A DNA stretch of 41,410 nt from Bacteroidota bacterium. GTDB lineage: Bacteria > Bacteroidota > Bacteroidia > Chitinophagales > Saprospiraceae. The translations under genes and the position numbers were made by a program. The DNA lies in NCBI GenBank assembly GCA_963169325.1, contig CAUJEY010000157.1, forward strand, positions 1 through 41,410, written 5' to 3'. The notes beneath the pieces were generated by a model that was given only the letters and a program-made list of their open reading frames with translations, was not told where the DNA came from and did no database searches. The number at the start of each line of letters is the position of its first letter. Positions within the stretch are counted from its first letter, which is position 1. Positions 15,264-23,930 of the stretch are shown here, one piece after another.

Positions 15264-15983
15264 ATGATAGAAATCTGCGCCACCAACATACAATCTGCCA
15301 TTGCCGCCCAACGCGCGGGCGCACAACGTATCGAGCTGTGTTGCGCGATCGACGGCGGCGGCCTCACACCTTCGCCGGGGCTGTTGCGTGAAACGCGCAA
15401 ACAGTTGAGTATCGCTATTAACGTGCTCATCCGCCCGCGCGAAGGCAATTTCTGCTACGATGAGCGGGAGTTAAACATCATGCTCGACGATATCCGTTTT
15501 TGCCGCGAAGCCGGCGCCGACGGGGTGGTTATTGGTGCGTTGGACGCCGGTGGGCGGCTCGATGTCCCGGCCATGCAGGCTATGCTCGATGCCGCAGAAG
15601 GCATGGATGTTACCTGCCACCGCGCCATCGATTATGCTGCCGATCCGTTGGAAACCCTGGAAACCCTGATCACTTTGGGGGTGCGCCGAATACTGAGTTC
15701 CGGACAAGCCGTCAATGCTTTTGAAGGGCGGTTTTTATTAAAAAAACTGGTGGAAAAAGCGGCGGGTCGTATTATTGTCATGCCGGGCGCGGGTATTTCG
15801 GTCCAAAACATCCGGGAAATCATGGAGATCACCGGCGCGCAGGAGTTTCACCTCACCGGCCGTAAAAAAATAGTGCAACCGAATCCGGGGGGTGATATCC
15901 CGGGGCTGGAGTGGTGGTATTGGGCAAGCGATGAGGCGACGATTCGGGAAGTTGTGGAAATAAGTGGCCGGATGACTTTTTAA
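15264..15983 (+). CDS. cutC: CutC family protein
   Basis: A 239-residue TIM-barrel protein. Family hallmarks are RIELCCAIDGGGLTPSPG near residues 22-39, IRPREGNFCY, GADGVVIGAL, DVTCHRAID, a late MPGAGIS and EFHLTGR. CutC was first described as a copper-homeostasis protein in E. coli, but its enzymatic function is not firmly known and the copper role has been questioned. It begins 8 bp after the large Ig-like protein and may be read from the same message, although there is no functional link. Its length and intact motifs indicate a functional gene. Confidence 0.92.
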   Translation: MIEICATNIQSAIAAQRAGAQRIELCCAIDGGGLTPSPGLLRETRKQLSIAINVLIRPREGNFCYDERELNIMLDDIRFCREAGADGVVIGALDAGGRLDVPAMQAMLDAAEGMDVTCHRAIDYAADPLETLETLITLGVRRILSSGQAVNAFEGRFLLKKLVEKAAGRIIVMPGAGISVQNIREIMEITGAQEFHLTGRKKIVQPNPGGDIPGLEWWYWASDEATIREVVEISGRMTF

Positions 15984-16036
15984 ACTATTAATTGGGATAA
16001 ATGACCTTAGATTTTATCCAAAAGTCATATATCGTC

Positions 16037-17329
16037 TCATTCCCCCAGCAACAGTGTTGCTTCCACCTCTTCCGGGCTGGTTTTATACATCTTCAAAATC
16101 TTGACTTCATACCCGCCCACCTGTATCACATCGCCTTCTTCCGGAATGCGGTCGCTGGTTTTGAGCAACAGCCCGGCCAGGGTTTCATAGTCATCGTCTA
16201 AGGGGAAGTGCAAGGGGAGTGCTTCATTGATTTTATCCATGTTGGTTTGGGCGATGATCTTCCAGGTACGGTCGCCGGTTTTGACGACGGCAGGCATTTC
16301 CTGGTCGTGTTCGTCCTGGATATCACCGACTAATTCTTCGATAATATCCTCCATGGTCACTAAACCTACCGTACCCCCAAATTCGTTGATGACCACAGCG
16401 ATTTGCCGGCGTTCTTTCTGAAACTGGCGCAGCAACTGCACTACTTTTTTGTTCAAATGAACATATAACACCGGGCGCATCAGTTCGCGCAGGGTTTTTC
16501 CACTTTTTTCCATGGCGGCTACGAGCAGGTCTTTGGCGACAACGAATCCAATAATCTGGTCCATCGAGTCTTCATATACCAGGTAGCGGGAATATCCCTC
16601 GCGCAGGGCGAAAGAAATGGCATCGCCAATGGGCGTATCTGCCTCGATACCGACGATTTGTGTGCGTGGTGTGAAAATTTGTTTCACCAAACGATCGTCG
16701 AAATCGAAGACGTTCTGAATCAGTTCGCGCTCGGAAGCCTGAATGGCGCCACCTTCGGCACTTTCGGAGATGATCATTTTCAATTCCTCCTCGGAGTGTA
16801 TTTCCGCGTGGGGCACCGGCTGAATTCCGATCATTTTGAGCAGCACATTGGCCAAACCGTTGAGTATCCAGATAAAAGGCCGGAAAACGAGATAAAACGC
16901 TTTGAGCGGCCAGGCAACCCATAAGGTGGTTTTGGTCGGGAAACGAATAGCCAATGATTTTGGCGCCAGCTCGCCGAATACAATGTGCAGGACGGTTATT
17001 ACGGCGAAGGCGACAGGCAGGGCAATTTTATGCGCCAGCTCGGGGTCGGGATTCATTCCCGCCAGGGCCATAATTTTCTGAATGATGGCGCCGACGACCG
17101 GTTCGCCGATCCAGCCCAGGCCAAGGCTCGCCAGGGTGATGCCCAATTGGGTGGCCGCGAGATAACTGTCGAGATTCAATACGACGCTCTCGGCGACGCG
17201 GGCCATCATACTGTCCTGCGTTCGTACCTGAATTTGGGATACGCGCACCTTAACAATGGCAAATTCGGCAGCTACGAAAAAGCCGTTCAGGAGTACGAGG
17301 AATAGGGTAAGGAAAATATCAAAAGCCAT
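16037..17329 (-). CDS. CNNM/CBS-domain membrane transporter (CorC/TlyC family)
   Basis: A 430-residue inner-membrane protein. The N-terminal CNNM (DUF21) domain (about 1-190) has four hydrophobic helices beginning MAFDIFLTLFLVLLNGFFVAAEFA. Two CBS domains (about 205-325) contain the FTPRTQIVGIEAD and LMRPVLYVH strands, and a CorC_HlyC domain (about 340-425) closes the protein with GGYEVKILKM. Family members export magnesium or sodium or regulate divalent ions; older databases call them hemolysins, which is misleading. ATG at 17329 is chosen because it starts directly at the first membrane helix; an upstream in-frame start at 17374 adds a polar stretch. It is convergent with cutC, 53 bp apart. 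Confidence 0.9.
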   Translation of the reverse strand: MAFDIFLTLFLVLLNGFFVAAEFAIVKVRVSQIQVRTQDSMMARVAESVVLNLDSYLAATQLGITLASLGLGWIGEPVVGAIIQKIMALAGMNPDPELAHKIALPVAFAVITVLHIVFGELAPKSLAIRFPTKTTLWVAWPLKAFYLVFRPFIWILNGLANVLLKMIGIQPVPHAEIHSEEELKMIISESAEGGAIQASERELIQNVFDFDDRLVKQIFTPRTQIVGIEADTPIGDAISFALREGYSRYLVYEDSMDQIIGFVVAKDLLVAAMEKSGKTLRELMRPVLYVHLNKKVVQLLRQFQKERRQIAVVINEFGGTVGLVTMEDIIEELVGDIQDEHDQEMPAVVKTGDRTWKIIAQTNMDKINEALPLHFPLDDDYETLAGLLLKTSDRIPEEGDVIQVGGYEVKILKMYKTSPEEVEATLLLGE

Positions 17330-17397
17330 GGTATACCGGCGGGGCCGAGTGTTTGAGAAAGGATTTAGCTGCAAATGTACGGATTACGTCGTCAATG

Positions 17398-17461
17398 TAA
17401 CGCCGTCAGTTTGACGGCGTATCCGTTCCTCCCTTTTCCCGCCGTCAAACTGACGGCGTTA
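17398..17461. repeat. Pair of 22-bp perfect inverted repeats, each itself a palindrome
   Basis: The segment 17398-17419 is the exact reverse complement of 17440-17461, with 20 bp between. Each arm also contains its own palindrome: ACGCCGTCA-GTT-TGACGGCGT at 17400-17420 and CGCCGTCA-AAC-TGACGGCG at 17440-17458. The second arm ends in the bases that form the stop codon of the minus-strand gene at 17459. It may be a dispersed repeat, a cruciform or a transcription end signal. Confidence 0.88.
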
Positions 17462-18010
17462 CTCCACGCGATATACCCGCACCCGGAAAAAACCGCTATC
17501 CACCGGCGCCATCGGCCCGGCGCCGCTGAGCAAGAGGCCCGAAAACTGCCCAAAAATGGTGTCGTTCCGGAAGCCGAGCACCTCCACGCTCAGGTCGTCG
17601 CTGACGGCGTTGGATACGCCCGTGTAATTGAAGGTATCGAGCAGGCTGAACTCCACGCCGCCCCAGGAAAAATCTTTCACCTGGATTTTAGCATGCGCCG
17701 GCGTGTACGGGTACTCGCCGTTTGTTTCATCGAACTCGAAGCCCAGGGCAATACCGTAGCGTGGTTGCACGGAGTTTTCCTGGCGGATAATTTCCACATA
17801 CTTCCGGGTCGGGCTGTACCAGTTGCTCAGGGTGTCGAGCGCCCGGTTGGTCAAGCCACCCCGTTGGGTAAAGCCGATGCGATCCAGGCGCATACGGTCG
17901 GTAAGGTGCAGGGATTGATGTTTGAATTGGCAGGAAATGCCGTCATGCTCCGGTTGATCGACAGAAAACCCGTTTAGTAATAAAATGGACAGGATAAACA
18001 GGAATTGCAT
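17459..18010 (-). CDS. Small secreted protein of unknown function
   Basis: A 183-residue protein with an N-terminal signal peptide (MQFLFILSILLLNGFS) and no motif I recognise. The mature part is rich in beta-forming residues and contains IALGFEFDETNGEYPYTPAHAKIQVKDF-like alternating strands, suggesting a compact extracytoplasmic beta fold. ATG at 18010 is preferred to an in-frame start at 18031, which would overlap the end of valS. It follows valS by 14 bp on the same strand and is probably cotranscribed. Its stop codon lies in the first three bases of the 22-bp inverted repeat at 17440-17461. Confidence 0.65.
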   Translation of the reverse strand: MQFLFILSILLLNGFSVDQPEHDGISCQFKHQSLHLTDRMRLDRIGFTQRGGLTNRALDTLSNWYSPTRKYVEIIRQENSVQPRYGIALGFEFDETNGEYPYTPAHAKIQVKDFSWGGVEFSLLDTFNYTGVSNAVSDDLSVEVLGFRNDTIFGQFSGLLLSGAGPMAPVDSGFFRVRVYRVE

Positions 18011-18024
18011 GATTTTGAAACCTC

Positions 18025-20703
18025 TTAACACCCCAGTTTCACCCGCGATTCTTCCAACATCTCTATCCGCGCCAATGCATCCGCCTGTTTTTTACGTTCG
18101 TTTTCCACCACTTCGGCGGGCGCTCCACTGACAAAACGTTCATTGGAGAGTTTGGCCTCCACACTTTTCAGGAAGCCGCGCTGGTGCTCCAGTTCCTGTT
18201 TGACCCGCGCACATTCGGCTGCTATATCAATTTTCTGTTCAAATTCGACGTAGTATTTTCCCGTGCCGGAAACGAAAGACTTGTTGTTGGCCGGTTCGGT
18301 ATCGATCAGTTCGAGGGGCGATAAAACGGCCAATTTCACGATCATTTCCTGCAAGCCTGCGAGCGCAAACAGCGCCTGAGCCGAGTCGCTGTTTTGAACC
18401 GACATTTTCAGTTCTTCGCGCGGCTTGATCTGGTTCTGGTTGCGCAGGTCGCGCACTTTAGTGATCACATCTTTGGCGGTTTCCACCTGGCGGATAAACG
18501 CCTCGTCGGGTGTTTCTGCTTTAGGATATTGCTGCATCATACAATCATCGCCGGTCTGGCGTTCGCGCAGCTGGTGCCATAGCTCCTCCGTGATAAACGG
18601 CATGAAAGGGTGCAGGGCCACCATCAGGTCGGAGTAAAGATCAAGCGTGGCTTCATAAGTAGCCCGGTCGATGGGTTTTTCATAGCCGGGTTTGACCATT
18701 TCGAGGTACCAGGAACAAAAGTCGTCCCAGATCAGCGCGTATATCGAAAGCAACGCTTCGCTCAAGCGGAAAGATTGAAAATTTGAGTCTACCTCTCCCA
18801 GCGTTTTGTTGAGTTTTTCGCGCATCCAACGCACGGCCAAGGCGTTTTTGCGCGCTTCAGTCTCGTTTTCAGGTTGATCAACCACCTGCCAGCCTTTCAC
18901 GAGGCGCAGGGCGTTCCAGAGTTTGTTGCAGAAGTTGCGTCCGTTTTCACACAGTTTGTCGTCGAAGAGAATATCGCCGCCGGCGGCTGCGCTCGACATC
19001 AGGCCGTAGCGGACCCCATCGGCGCCGAAGTCATCGATCAGTTTGAGCGCATCGGGCGAATTGCCGAGCGATTTAGACATTTTGCGCCGTTGTTTGTCGC
19101 GCACCATGCCGGTAAAATAGACGGCCTGGAACGGACGCTGCCCCATGTATTCGTATCCGGCCATGATCATGCGGGCGACCCAGAAGAAAATAATGTCCCA
19201 ACCGGTCACCAGTACCGCCGTCGGGTAATAATATTTCACCTCACCCTCCGGTTGGCTGAATCCGTCGAATACGCTGATGGGCCAGAGCCAGGAAGAGGCC
19301 CAGGTGTCGAGCACATCTTCGTCCTGCCGCAGGTCGGCGATGGTCAGTTGGTTGTTGCCGGTTGCCGCGCGGGCTTGTTTCAGGGCTTGTTCGGCCGATT
19401 CGGCGACAAAAATGTGGGTTTCTTTGTTGAACGCATCCGCTTTCAGGTACCAGGCGGGTATTTGTTGCCCCCACCACAATTGGCGCGACACGCACCAGTC
19501 GCGCAGGTTTTCCATCCAGTTGCGGTACAGATTTTGAAAATTGTCGGGGTAAAACTGCACTTCCCGGTCCAGCACGGCTTGCAGCGCCGGTGCGCCCAGG
19601 TCGCCCATACGCACAAACCACTGGAGCGACAATTTGGGTTCCACCACTGAATTGGTGCGCTCCGAACGGCCGATTTTGGTGCGGTAATCTTCCGTTTTAA
19701 TCAGGTGGCCGCTTTCCTCCAGCGCCGGTTTCATGCGTTTGCGCGCTTCGAAACGGTCGAGCCCGACGATGGGCTGATAGGTGCATTGCGTATTCAGTTT
19801 GCCGTCGTCGTCGATCGTGTCGATGACCGGCAGGTTGAAGCGCTGGCCGATTTCATAGTCGTTCGGGTCGTGGGCCGGCGTGATTTTCAGGGCGCCCGTA
19901 CCGAATTCAATGTCAACATAGTCGTCGGCAATTACCGGGATTGGGCGGTCGATCAGGGGCACCAGCACGTTTTTGCCTACCAGGTGCTGATAGCGCGGGT
20001 CTTTCGGGTGAACGGCTACCGCCACGTCGGCAAAAATCGTTTCCGGGCGCTGGGTAGCGATCACAATCCCCTCACTATCCGAACCTTCCAGGAAATATTT
20101 GATATGAAAAAGTTGGGCTTGTTCTTCGTTGTACAGCACCTCTTCGTTGGACAGCACCGTATGGGCTTCCGGGTCCCAGTTCACCATACGCAGACCGCGG
20201 TATAGTTTGCCTTTGCCATATAAATCCACGAATACGCGGATGACGTCGGCGTAATAGCCGGGATCCATGGTAAATGCCGTGCGGTCCCAATCGCAGGAAG
20301 CGCCGAGGCGGCGGAGTTGTTGCAGGATGATGCCGCCGTATTTTTCCTTCCATTGGTAGGCATACGCCATAAATTGCTCGCGGGTGAGGTCGGCTTTGCG
20401 CAGTTTTTTTTCCTCGCGCAGCCAATGTACCACCTTGGCTTCCGTGGCGATGGAGGCGTGGTCGGTGCCCGGTACCCAGCAGGCATTTTTGCCGTCGAGG
20501 CGGGCTTTTCGGATCAGGATATCCTGGATCGTATTATTCAACATGTGGCCCATGTGCAACACGCCGGTTACGTTGGGCGGCGGGATCACAATGGTGAAAG
20601 GCTCGCGTTCGTCGGGGATGGAGCGGAAGTAGCCGGATTTTTCCCAGTGTTCGTACCATCGGGTTTCCGTATCGGCGGGGTTGTAGCGGGTAGACAGTTC
20701 CAT
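18025..20703 (-). CDS. valS: Valyl-tRNA synthetase
   Basis: An 892-residue class I synthetase that charges tRNA-Val and edits mischarged threonine. The HIGH signature appears as HMGH at residues 50-53 in PPPNVTGVLHMGH, and KMSKS is exact at 541-545. The editing (CP1) domain covers about 190-350 (TQRPETIFADVAVAVHP), the anticodon-binding helical domain about 610-780, and the C-terminal coiled-coil arm about 825-892 (EQKIDIAAECARVKQELEHQ). Length is typical for a Bacteroidota ValS. A strong promoter match lies 86-115 bp upstream. The leader contains a heptamer array (20715-20742) belonging to the same family as that at the window end. Confidence 0.97.
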   Translation of the reverse strand: MELSTRYNPADTETRWYEHWEKSGYFRSIPDEREPFTIVIPPPNVTGVLHMGHMLNNTIQDILIRKARLDGKNACWVPGTDHASIATEAKVVHWLREEKKLRKADLTREQFMAYAYQWKEKYGGIILQQLRRLGASCDWDRTAFTMDPGYYADVIRVFVDLYGKGKLYRGLRMVNWDPEAHTVLSNEEVLYNEEQAQLFHIKYFLEGSDSEGIVIATQRPETIFADVAVAVHPKDPRYQHLVGKNVLVPLIDRPIPVIADDYVDIEFGTGALKITPAHDPNDYEIGQRFNLPVIDTIDDDGKLNTQCTYQPIVGLDRFEARKRMKPALEESGHLIKTEDYRTKIGRSERTNSVVEPKLSLQWFVRMGDLGAPALQAVLDREVQFYPDNFQNLYRNWMENLRDWCVSRQLWWGQQIPAWYLKADAFNKETHIFVAESAEQALKQARAATGNNQLTIADLRQDEDVLDTWASSWLWPISVFDGFSQPEGEVKYYYPTAVLVTGWDIIFFWVARMIMAGYEYMGQRPFQAVYFTGMVRDKQRRKMSKSLGNSPDALKLIDDFGADGVRYGLMSSAAAGGDILFDDKLCENGRNFCNKLWNALRLVKGWQVVDQPENETEARKNALAVRWMREKLNKTLGEVDSNFQSFRLSEALLSIYALIWDDFCSWYLEMVKPGYEKPIDRATYEATLDLYSDLMVALHPFMPFITEELWHQLRERQTGDDCMMQQYPKAETPDEAFIRQVETAKDVITKVRDLRNQNQIKPREELKMSVQNSDSAQALFALAGLQEMIVKLAVLSPLELIDTEPANNKSFVSGTGKYYVEFEQKIDIAAECARVKQELEHQRGFLKSVEAKLSNERFVSGAPAEVVENERKKQADALARIEMLEESRVKLGC

Positions 20704-20714
20704 GTTTAAAATTT

Positions 20715-20742
20715 AGGTTTGAAGGTTTCTGGTTTGATGGTT
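20715..20742. repeat. Heptamer array in the valS leader
   Basis: Four 7-bp words, AGGTTTG, AAGGTTT, CTGGTTT, GATGGTT, run from 20715 to 20742. They resemble the GGTTTGA/GGTTTCT words of the large array at 41085-41340. This array lies 12 bp upstream of the valS start codon, within the predicted message leader, unlike most arrays in the window, which follow stop codons. Confidence 0.7.
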
Positions 20743-20788
20743 CCTCGTGAGCGGGTAAAAAAACCTGGTGTATGTCAGGGGGAACGCG

Positions 20789-20818
20789 CAAATTTAGTTT
20801 GGCAGTTCCCGTATCAAA
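20789..20818 (-). promoter_or_regulatory. valS promoter
   Basis: On the minus strand TTTG (20818-20815) and TAAATTTG (20796-20789) are separated by 18 bp, close to the Bacteroidota consensus. The message would start near 20782 and have a leader of about 80 bases that includes the heptamer array. Confidence 0.6.
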
Positions 20819-20890
20819 TGAAAGTTAGAAAGATAAAATTTGGTACAGGGCCGCAAAGGTACATCCTTGGTCTAAAATATCTGTGTACTA

Positions 20891-20923
20891 TGTGGCGTAA
20901 CATTGATTTGCAGATTATCTTTG
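20891..20923 (+). promoter_or_regulatory. Cold-shock gene promoter
   Basis: TATCTTTG at 20916-20923 matches the -7 box TAnnTTTG exactly. TGTG at 20891-20894, 21 bp upstream, is a weak -33. The predicted leader before the ATG at 20965 is about 35 bases and very T-rich. Confidence 0.55.
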
Positions 20924-20964
20924 TGCCGGCATTTTGCCAAGTCAATTTATTAAATTTTTTTTCA

Positions 20965-21156
20965 ATGCACAGTGGTACCGTCAAATTCTTCAATTCGACC
21001 AAGGGCTTTGGTTTTATTGTAGACTCTTCCACCAAAGAGGAAATCTTCGTTCACGTTAGCGGATTAGTCGACGACATCCGTGAAGGTGACACCGTCACGT
21101 TCGAAACTACGCGTGGCAAAAAAGGCATGAACGCAGTAAATGTCCGGCTGTCCTAA
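20965..21156 (+). CDS. Cold-shock domain protein
   Basis: A 63-residue single-domain RNA/DNA chaperone of the Csp family. RNP1 appears as KGFGFIVD (13-20) and RNP2 as IFVHVSGL (27-34), followed by GDTVTFETTRGKKGMNAVNVRL, the usual end of the OB fold. ATG at 20965 gives MHSGTVKFFN, the standard start; the frame is open upstream but that would add a non-Csp sequence. It has its own promoter and a strong terminator directly downstream, so it is a single-gene unit. Members of this family melt RNA structure and are often cold-induced or growth-regulated. Confidence 0.95.
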   Translation: MHSGTVKFFNSTKGFGFIVDSSTKEEIFVHVSGLVDDIREGDTVTFETTRGKKGMNAVNVRLS

Positions 21157-21190
21157 ACGACAACGGCATTTAAAGTAATACAATGCTGGA

Positions 21191-21219
21191 CCTCCGCGGT
21201 TAGTCCGCGGGGGTTTTTT
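21191..21219 (+). terminator. Rho-independent terminator of the cold-shock gene
   Basis: CCTCCGCGG (21191-21199) pairs with CCGCGGGGG (21205-21213), with one G-T pair around a five-base loop, and is followed by six T. Confidence 0.93.
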
Positions 21220-21273
21220 ATTTGTAAAGTCAACATGTAAAATATAAAAGTCAAAATTCAAAAGTCCGTCGCC

Positions 21274-21696
21274 ATGAACGCCGAGCAGTTGATACAGGAA
21301 TTCACTTACCGCACCTCCCGCTCCGGCGGCAAAGGCGGCCAGAACGTCAACAAAGTGGAGACGAAGGTGGAAGCGCGTTTCGATGTGGCGGCCTCATTGG
21401 CATTAACGGAAGAAGAAAAAGAATACCTCCTGGAAAAATTAGCCGGTAAAATATCCGCCGAAGGCTTCCTTTCCGCCACCAACCAAACAGACCGATCTCA
21501 ATTAACAAATAAAGAAAAAGCCACCCAAAAACTCCTGCGTATGGTGGAAAAGGCCCTGGTAAAACCCAAAAAACGCAGGCGGGCGCCGGTTCCTGCCGGC
21601 GTAAAAGAAGCCCGCCTGGAAGCAAAACGGCGGCGCTCGGATGTAAAAGCGGGCCGGCAGTCCGTTAAACACGGTGGCAACAATCCTACCGATTAG
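21274..21696 (+). CDS. arfB: Alternative ribosome-rescue factor ArfB
   Basis: A 140-residue peptidyl-tRNA hydrolase that releases ribosomes stalled at the end of non-stop messages. The catalytic GGQ is in SGGKGGQNVNKVETKVE (about residues 17-33), and the protein ends in a lysine/arginine-rich tail (KPKKRRRAPVPAGVKEARLEAKRRRSD) that in this family lies in the empty mRNA channel. It lacks the codon-recognition domains of release factors 1 and 2, which fits ArfB. The length is normal. It is convergent with the OmpA gene, and the space between them is filled by a heptamer array. Confidence 0.95.
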   Translation: MNAEQLIQEFTYRTSRSGGKGGQNVNKVETKVEARFDVAASLALTEEEKEYLLEKLAGKISAEGFLSATNQTDRSQLTNKEKATQKLLRMVEKALVKPKKRRRAPVPAGVKEARLEAKRRRSDVKAGRQSVKHGGNNPTD

Positions 21697-21725
21697 ACCG
21701 TCTTCTCCCGAAGCCTCGGTATCCC

Positions 21726-21795
21726 CCGTCCACCGTCCCCCGTCAACCGTCTACCGTCTACCGTCCACCGTCCCCCGTCTACCGTCCCCCGTCTA
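21726..21795. repeat. Ten-copy heptamer array CCGTCNN between convergent genes
   Basis: Ten consecutive 7-bp units each begin CCGTC and end CA, CC, AA or TA, filling 21726-21795 exactly. The last unit, CCGTCTA (21789-21795), supplies the stop codon of the minus-strand OmpA gene (CTA read as TAG). Related units in the opposite orientation lie at 9792-9835. Confidence 0.95.
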
Positions 21796-23592
21796 ATACA
21801 TCCGGACCAACCCAAACTCCACCCTTCTGTTTTTTGCTTTACCGTCTGCGGTTTTATTCGTGGCAATCGGCTTGCGTTCGCCGAAGCCTTTGGCGGTCAG
21901 TCGTTCCGCCTCAATGCCCAGTTCCACTAATTTTTCCACACAGCGGTCGGCCCGGCGTTCGGACAGGGCCAGATTTTTCTTATCGGCGCCCTGGCTGTCG
22001 GTATGGCCGGCAATGTCAACCTTGTAATTCGGGTAACCTTTCAGTATTTCGGCCAGTTGTTCGATCACCGGGACGGACTGGGCAGTCAGGTTGTCGGAGC
22101 CGGTTTCAAACTGGATATTACGCACGGCCGTGGCAATCAGTTTTTTATCTTCTTTTTTCAGTTCCGGACAACCCTTATTGGCCAACGTGCCGGCAGCGGT
22201 GGGACACTTGTCGAGGGCGTCTTCTATCCCGTCGCCGTCGGTGTCGGGGCAACCCTGGAATTTTTCGAGCCCTTTGGCCAGCGGGCAACGATCCAGCGAA
22301 TCGGTAATGCCGTCGTTATCGGAGTCGGGGCAGCCGTCGAAGCGGGCGAGGCCCTTCGCCAGCGGACATTTATCGAGGGCATCTTCTATGCCGTCGCCAT
22401 CGGTATCGGGGCAGCCGAGAAACTGTATGGGGCCTGCCTGATACGGGCAGAAATCAACCCGGTCGTCCAGCCCATCGCCATCGCGGTCGGGGCAGCCGCC
22501 GGTGGCCATAAGGCCCGCCATATCCGGGCATTCATCGTCGCGGTCGGCCAGGCCATCGTGGTCGCGGTCGGGGCAGCCGAGGAGGAATACGGTGCCGGAA
22601 TCGCGTGGACAGGCATCTTCGATATCCGGTACGGAGTCGCCGTCGGTGTCGGGGCAGCCGCATTGTGCGGGGAGCCCGATCAGGCCAAGGCAAAGGTCGA
22701 GGCTGTCGCGGGTGCCATCGCCGTCTTCATCGGGGCAGCCCCGGGCGGAGGGTACGCCCGGCTGCTCGGGGCAGTCGTCTTCGGCGTCAGTGATGCGGTC
22801 GCCGTCGGCGTCGGGGCAGCCTTTCATGGCCGGGAATCCGGGCGAGAGGGGGCATTTATCTTTGCGGTTTGGAATCCAGTCGCGGTCGGTATCCACTTCC
22901 CGGATACGGTGCGTGAGGGTAATGCCACCGAAGGCATACCAGTCGCGGTTATCGGGATTGCCGGAAACGGCCACGCCGTCCAGCAGGTCGGTAAAAGCCG
23001 GCCGGAAGCCCGCTTCGAAGCCGATCAGCCAGTACCGGCCGATATCCCATTTGAAGCCGCCGCCGATATGAAGCACCGGAGCCGGCTGGTCGGCGTCCCG
23101 GTTTTTGTCGGCCGATATCCGGAGTTCCGGCACGCTAGGATTCTGTTCCGGAAAGTCGTTATAATTTGTAGTGGGATTGAAAAAGTTGTACCCGGCGCCG
23201 GCAAACAGGTAAGGGCTGAATATTTTGCGGAAACGCCAGCCATTGCGCCGGCGTCGGCCGAAAATATCCCATTCGAGCGAGAGGCTAGCTTCGTGAAAGG
23301 TGGTGGAAAATTGAAACGCGCGTTCTTTTCGCCAATCCGGCTCCGCGAAATATGATTCGTCGCCGGATATTCTGCCGCCCAGGTAGTTGAAGCGGAATGC
23401 CCAGGCTGGGCCGAGGTGACGCCGGACCAGGAATCCCAGGCCAAGGTCGTTATTTTGTAAATCGTAAAACCGTTTGGCATTCACGTCGCCGGCATACGCC
23501 GTCACGCCGCCGGACACGCCGATTTCCCAGGTCGCCTGTGCACGTAGCAAAATAGGGGTCAACAGAAGGCAAATAAACCCGATTACTTTCAT
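21793..23592 (-). CDS. OmpA family protein with TSP3 calcium repeats and N-terminal barrel
   Basis: A 599-residue outer-membrane protein. A signal peptide (1-19) is followed by a small beta-barrel region (about 20-232) of the type found in Bacteroidota OmpA proteins (TAYAGDVNAKRFYDLQ at its start). Nine thrombospondin type 3 repeats, DxDxDGxxDxxDxCP, cover about 234-470 and should bind calcium in a stiff rod. The OmpA C-terminal peptidoglycan-binding domain covers about 492-599, with NIQFETGSDNL, the diaminopimelate-binding HTDSQGADKKNLALSERRA region and NRRVEF. It links the outer membrane to the cell wall. Its stop codon TAG is formed by the last unit of the heptamer array. No clear promoter was found. 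Confidence 0.92.
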   Translation of the reverse strand: MKVIGFICLLLTPILLRAQATWEIGVSGGVTAYAGDVNAKRFYDLQNNDLGLGFLVRRHLGPAWAFRFNYLGGRISGDESYFAEPDWRKERAFQFSTTFHEASLSLEWDIFGRRRRNGWRFRKIFSPYLFAGAGYNFFNPTTNYNDFPEQNPSVPELRISADKNRDADQPAPVLHIGGGFKWDIGRYWLIGFEAGFRPAFTDLLDGVAVSGNPDNRDWYAFGGITLTHRIREVDTDRDWIPNRKDKCPLSPGFPAMKGCPDADGDRITDAEDDCPEQPGVPSARGCPDEDGDGTRDSLDLCLGLIGLPAQCGCPDTDGDSVPDIEDACPRDSGTVFLLGCPDRDHDGLADRDDECPDMAGLMATGGCPDRDGDGLDDRVDFCPYQAGPIQFLGCPDTDGDGIEDALDKCPLAKGLARFDGCPDSDNDGITDSLDRCPLAKGLEKFQGCPDTDGDGIEDALDKCPTAAGTLANKGCPELKKEDKKLIATAVRNIQFETGSDNLTAQSVPVIEQLAEILKGYPNYKVDIAGHTDSQGADKKNLALSERRADRCVEKLVELGIEAERLTAKGFGERKPIATNKTADGKAKNRRVEFGLVRMY

Positions 23593-23852
23593 ATTAAAAA
23601 CAGCCGAAGGTGACGTAAAGGATTAAACCAAAAAGGGTATGCGGCAATTGCCGCAAAATCCGATCCAAAAGCAGTTAAAAAAGTAATGTACCCGGCTACG
23701 ATCCATCGCAGCAGGGTTTTTTAACATATATTCTTTTTTATGGCTGCTATTTGAAAAAAAGCGGCGGTAAAAGTAGGTTAAATGTGCGTTGCGCCGGTAT
23801 GGACCGGGCAATTTTAATACCGGGCTTCCCGGCATGCCGCAGGCCTAATATC

Positions 23853-23902
23853 AAAAAGTCTGAATTTTTAGTCCCCGTTCACCGGAACCAAAAATTCAGA
23901 CT
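23853..23902 (-). terminator. Terminator of the M4 protease / fibre operon
   Basis: On the minus strand AGTCTGAATTTTT (23902-23890) pairs with AAAAATTCAGACT (23869-23857), 13 perfect pairs, and a T run follows at 23857-23853. It begins 29 bp after the stop codon at 23931. The remainder of the gap 23593-23852 shows no gene; a short CGGCAATTGCCG palindrome is at 23642-23653. Confidence 0.8.
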
Positions 23903-23930
23903 CAAGGTAATAAAAACGAAAACGCTTCGC

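Noticed and set aside
15264-15983. cutC as part of a copper system together with the receptor at 1052
   Set aside because: The genes are 12 kb apart, CutC's copper role is doubtful, and nothing in the sequence links them.
16037-17329. Hemolysin
   Set aside because: The domain order (CNNM, two CBS, CorC_HlyC) identifies an ion transporter or regulator; the hemolysin name is historical.
22003-23355. 450-codon open frame on the plus strand opposite the OmpA/TSP3 gene
   Set aside because: It is a by-product of the repeated GC-rich TSP3 codons on the other strand; the minus-strand protein has clear domains, and the plus frame gives repetitive glycine/valine/alanine sequence without a family.
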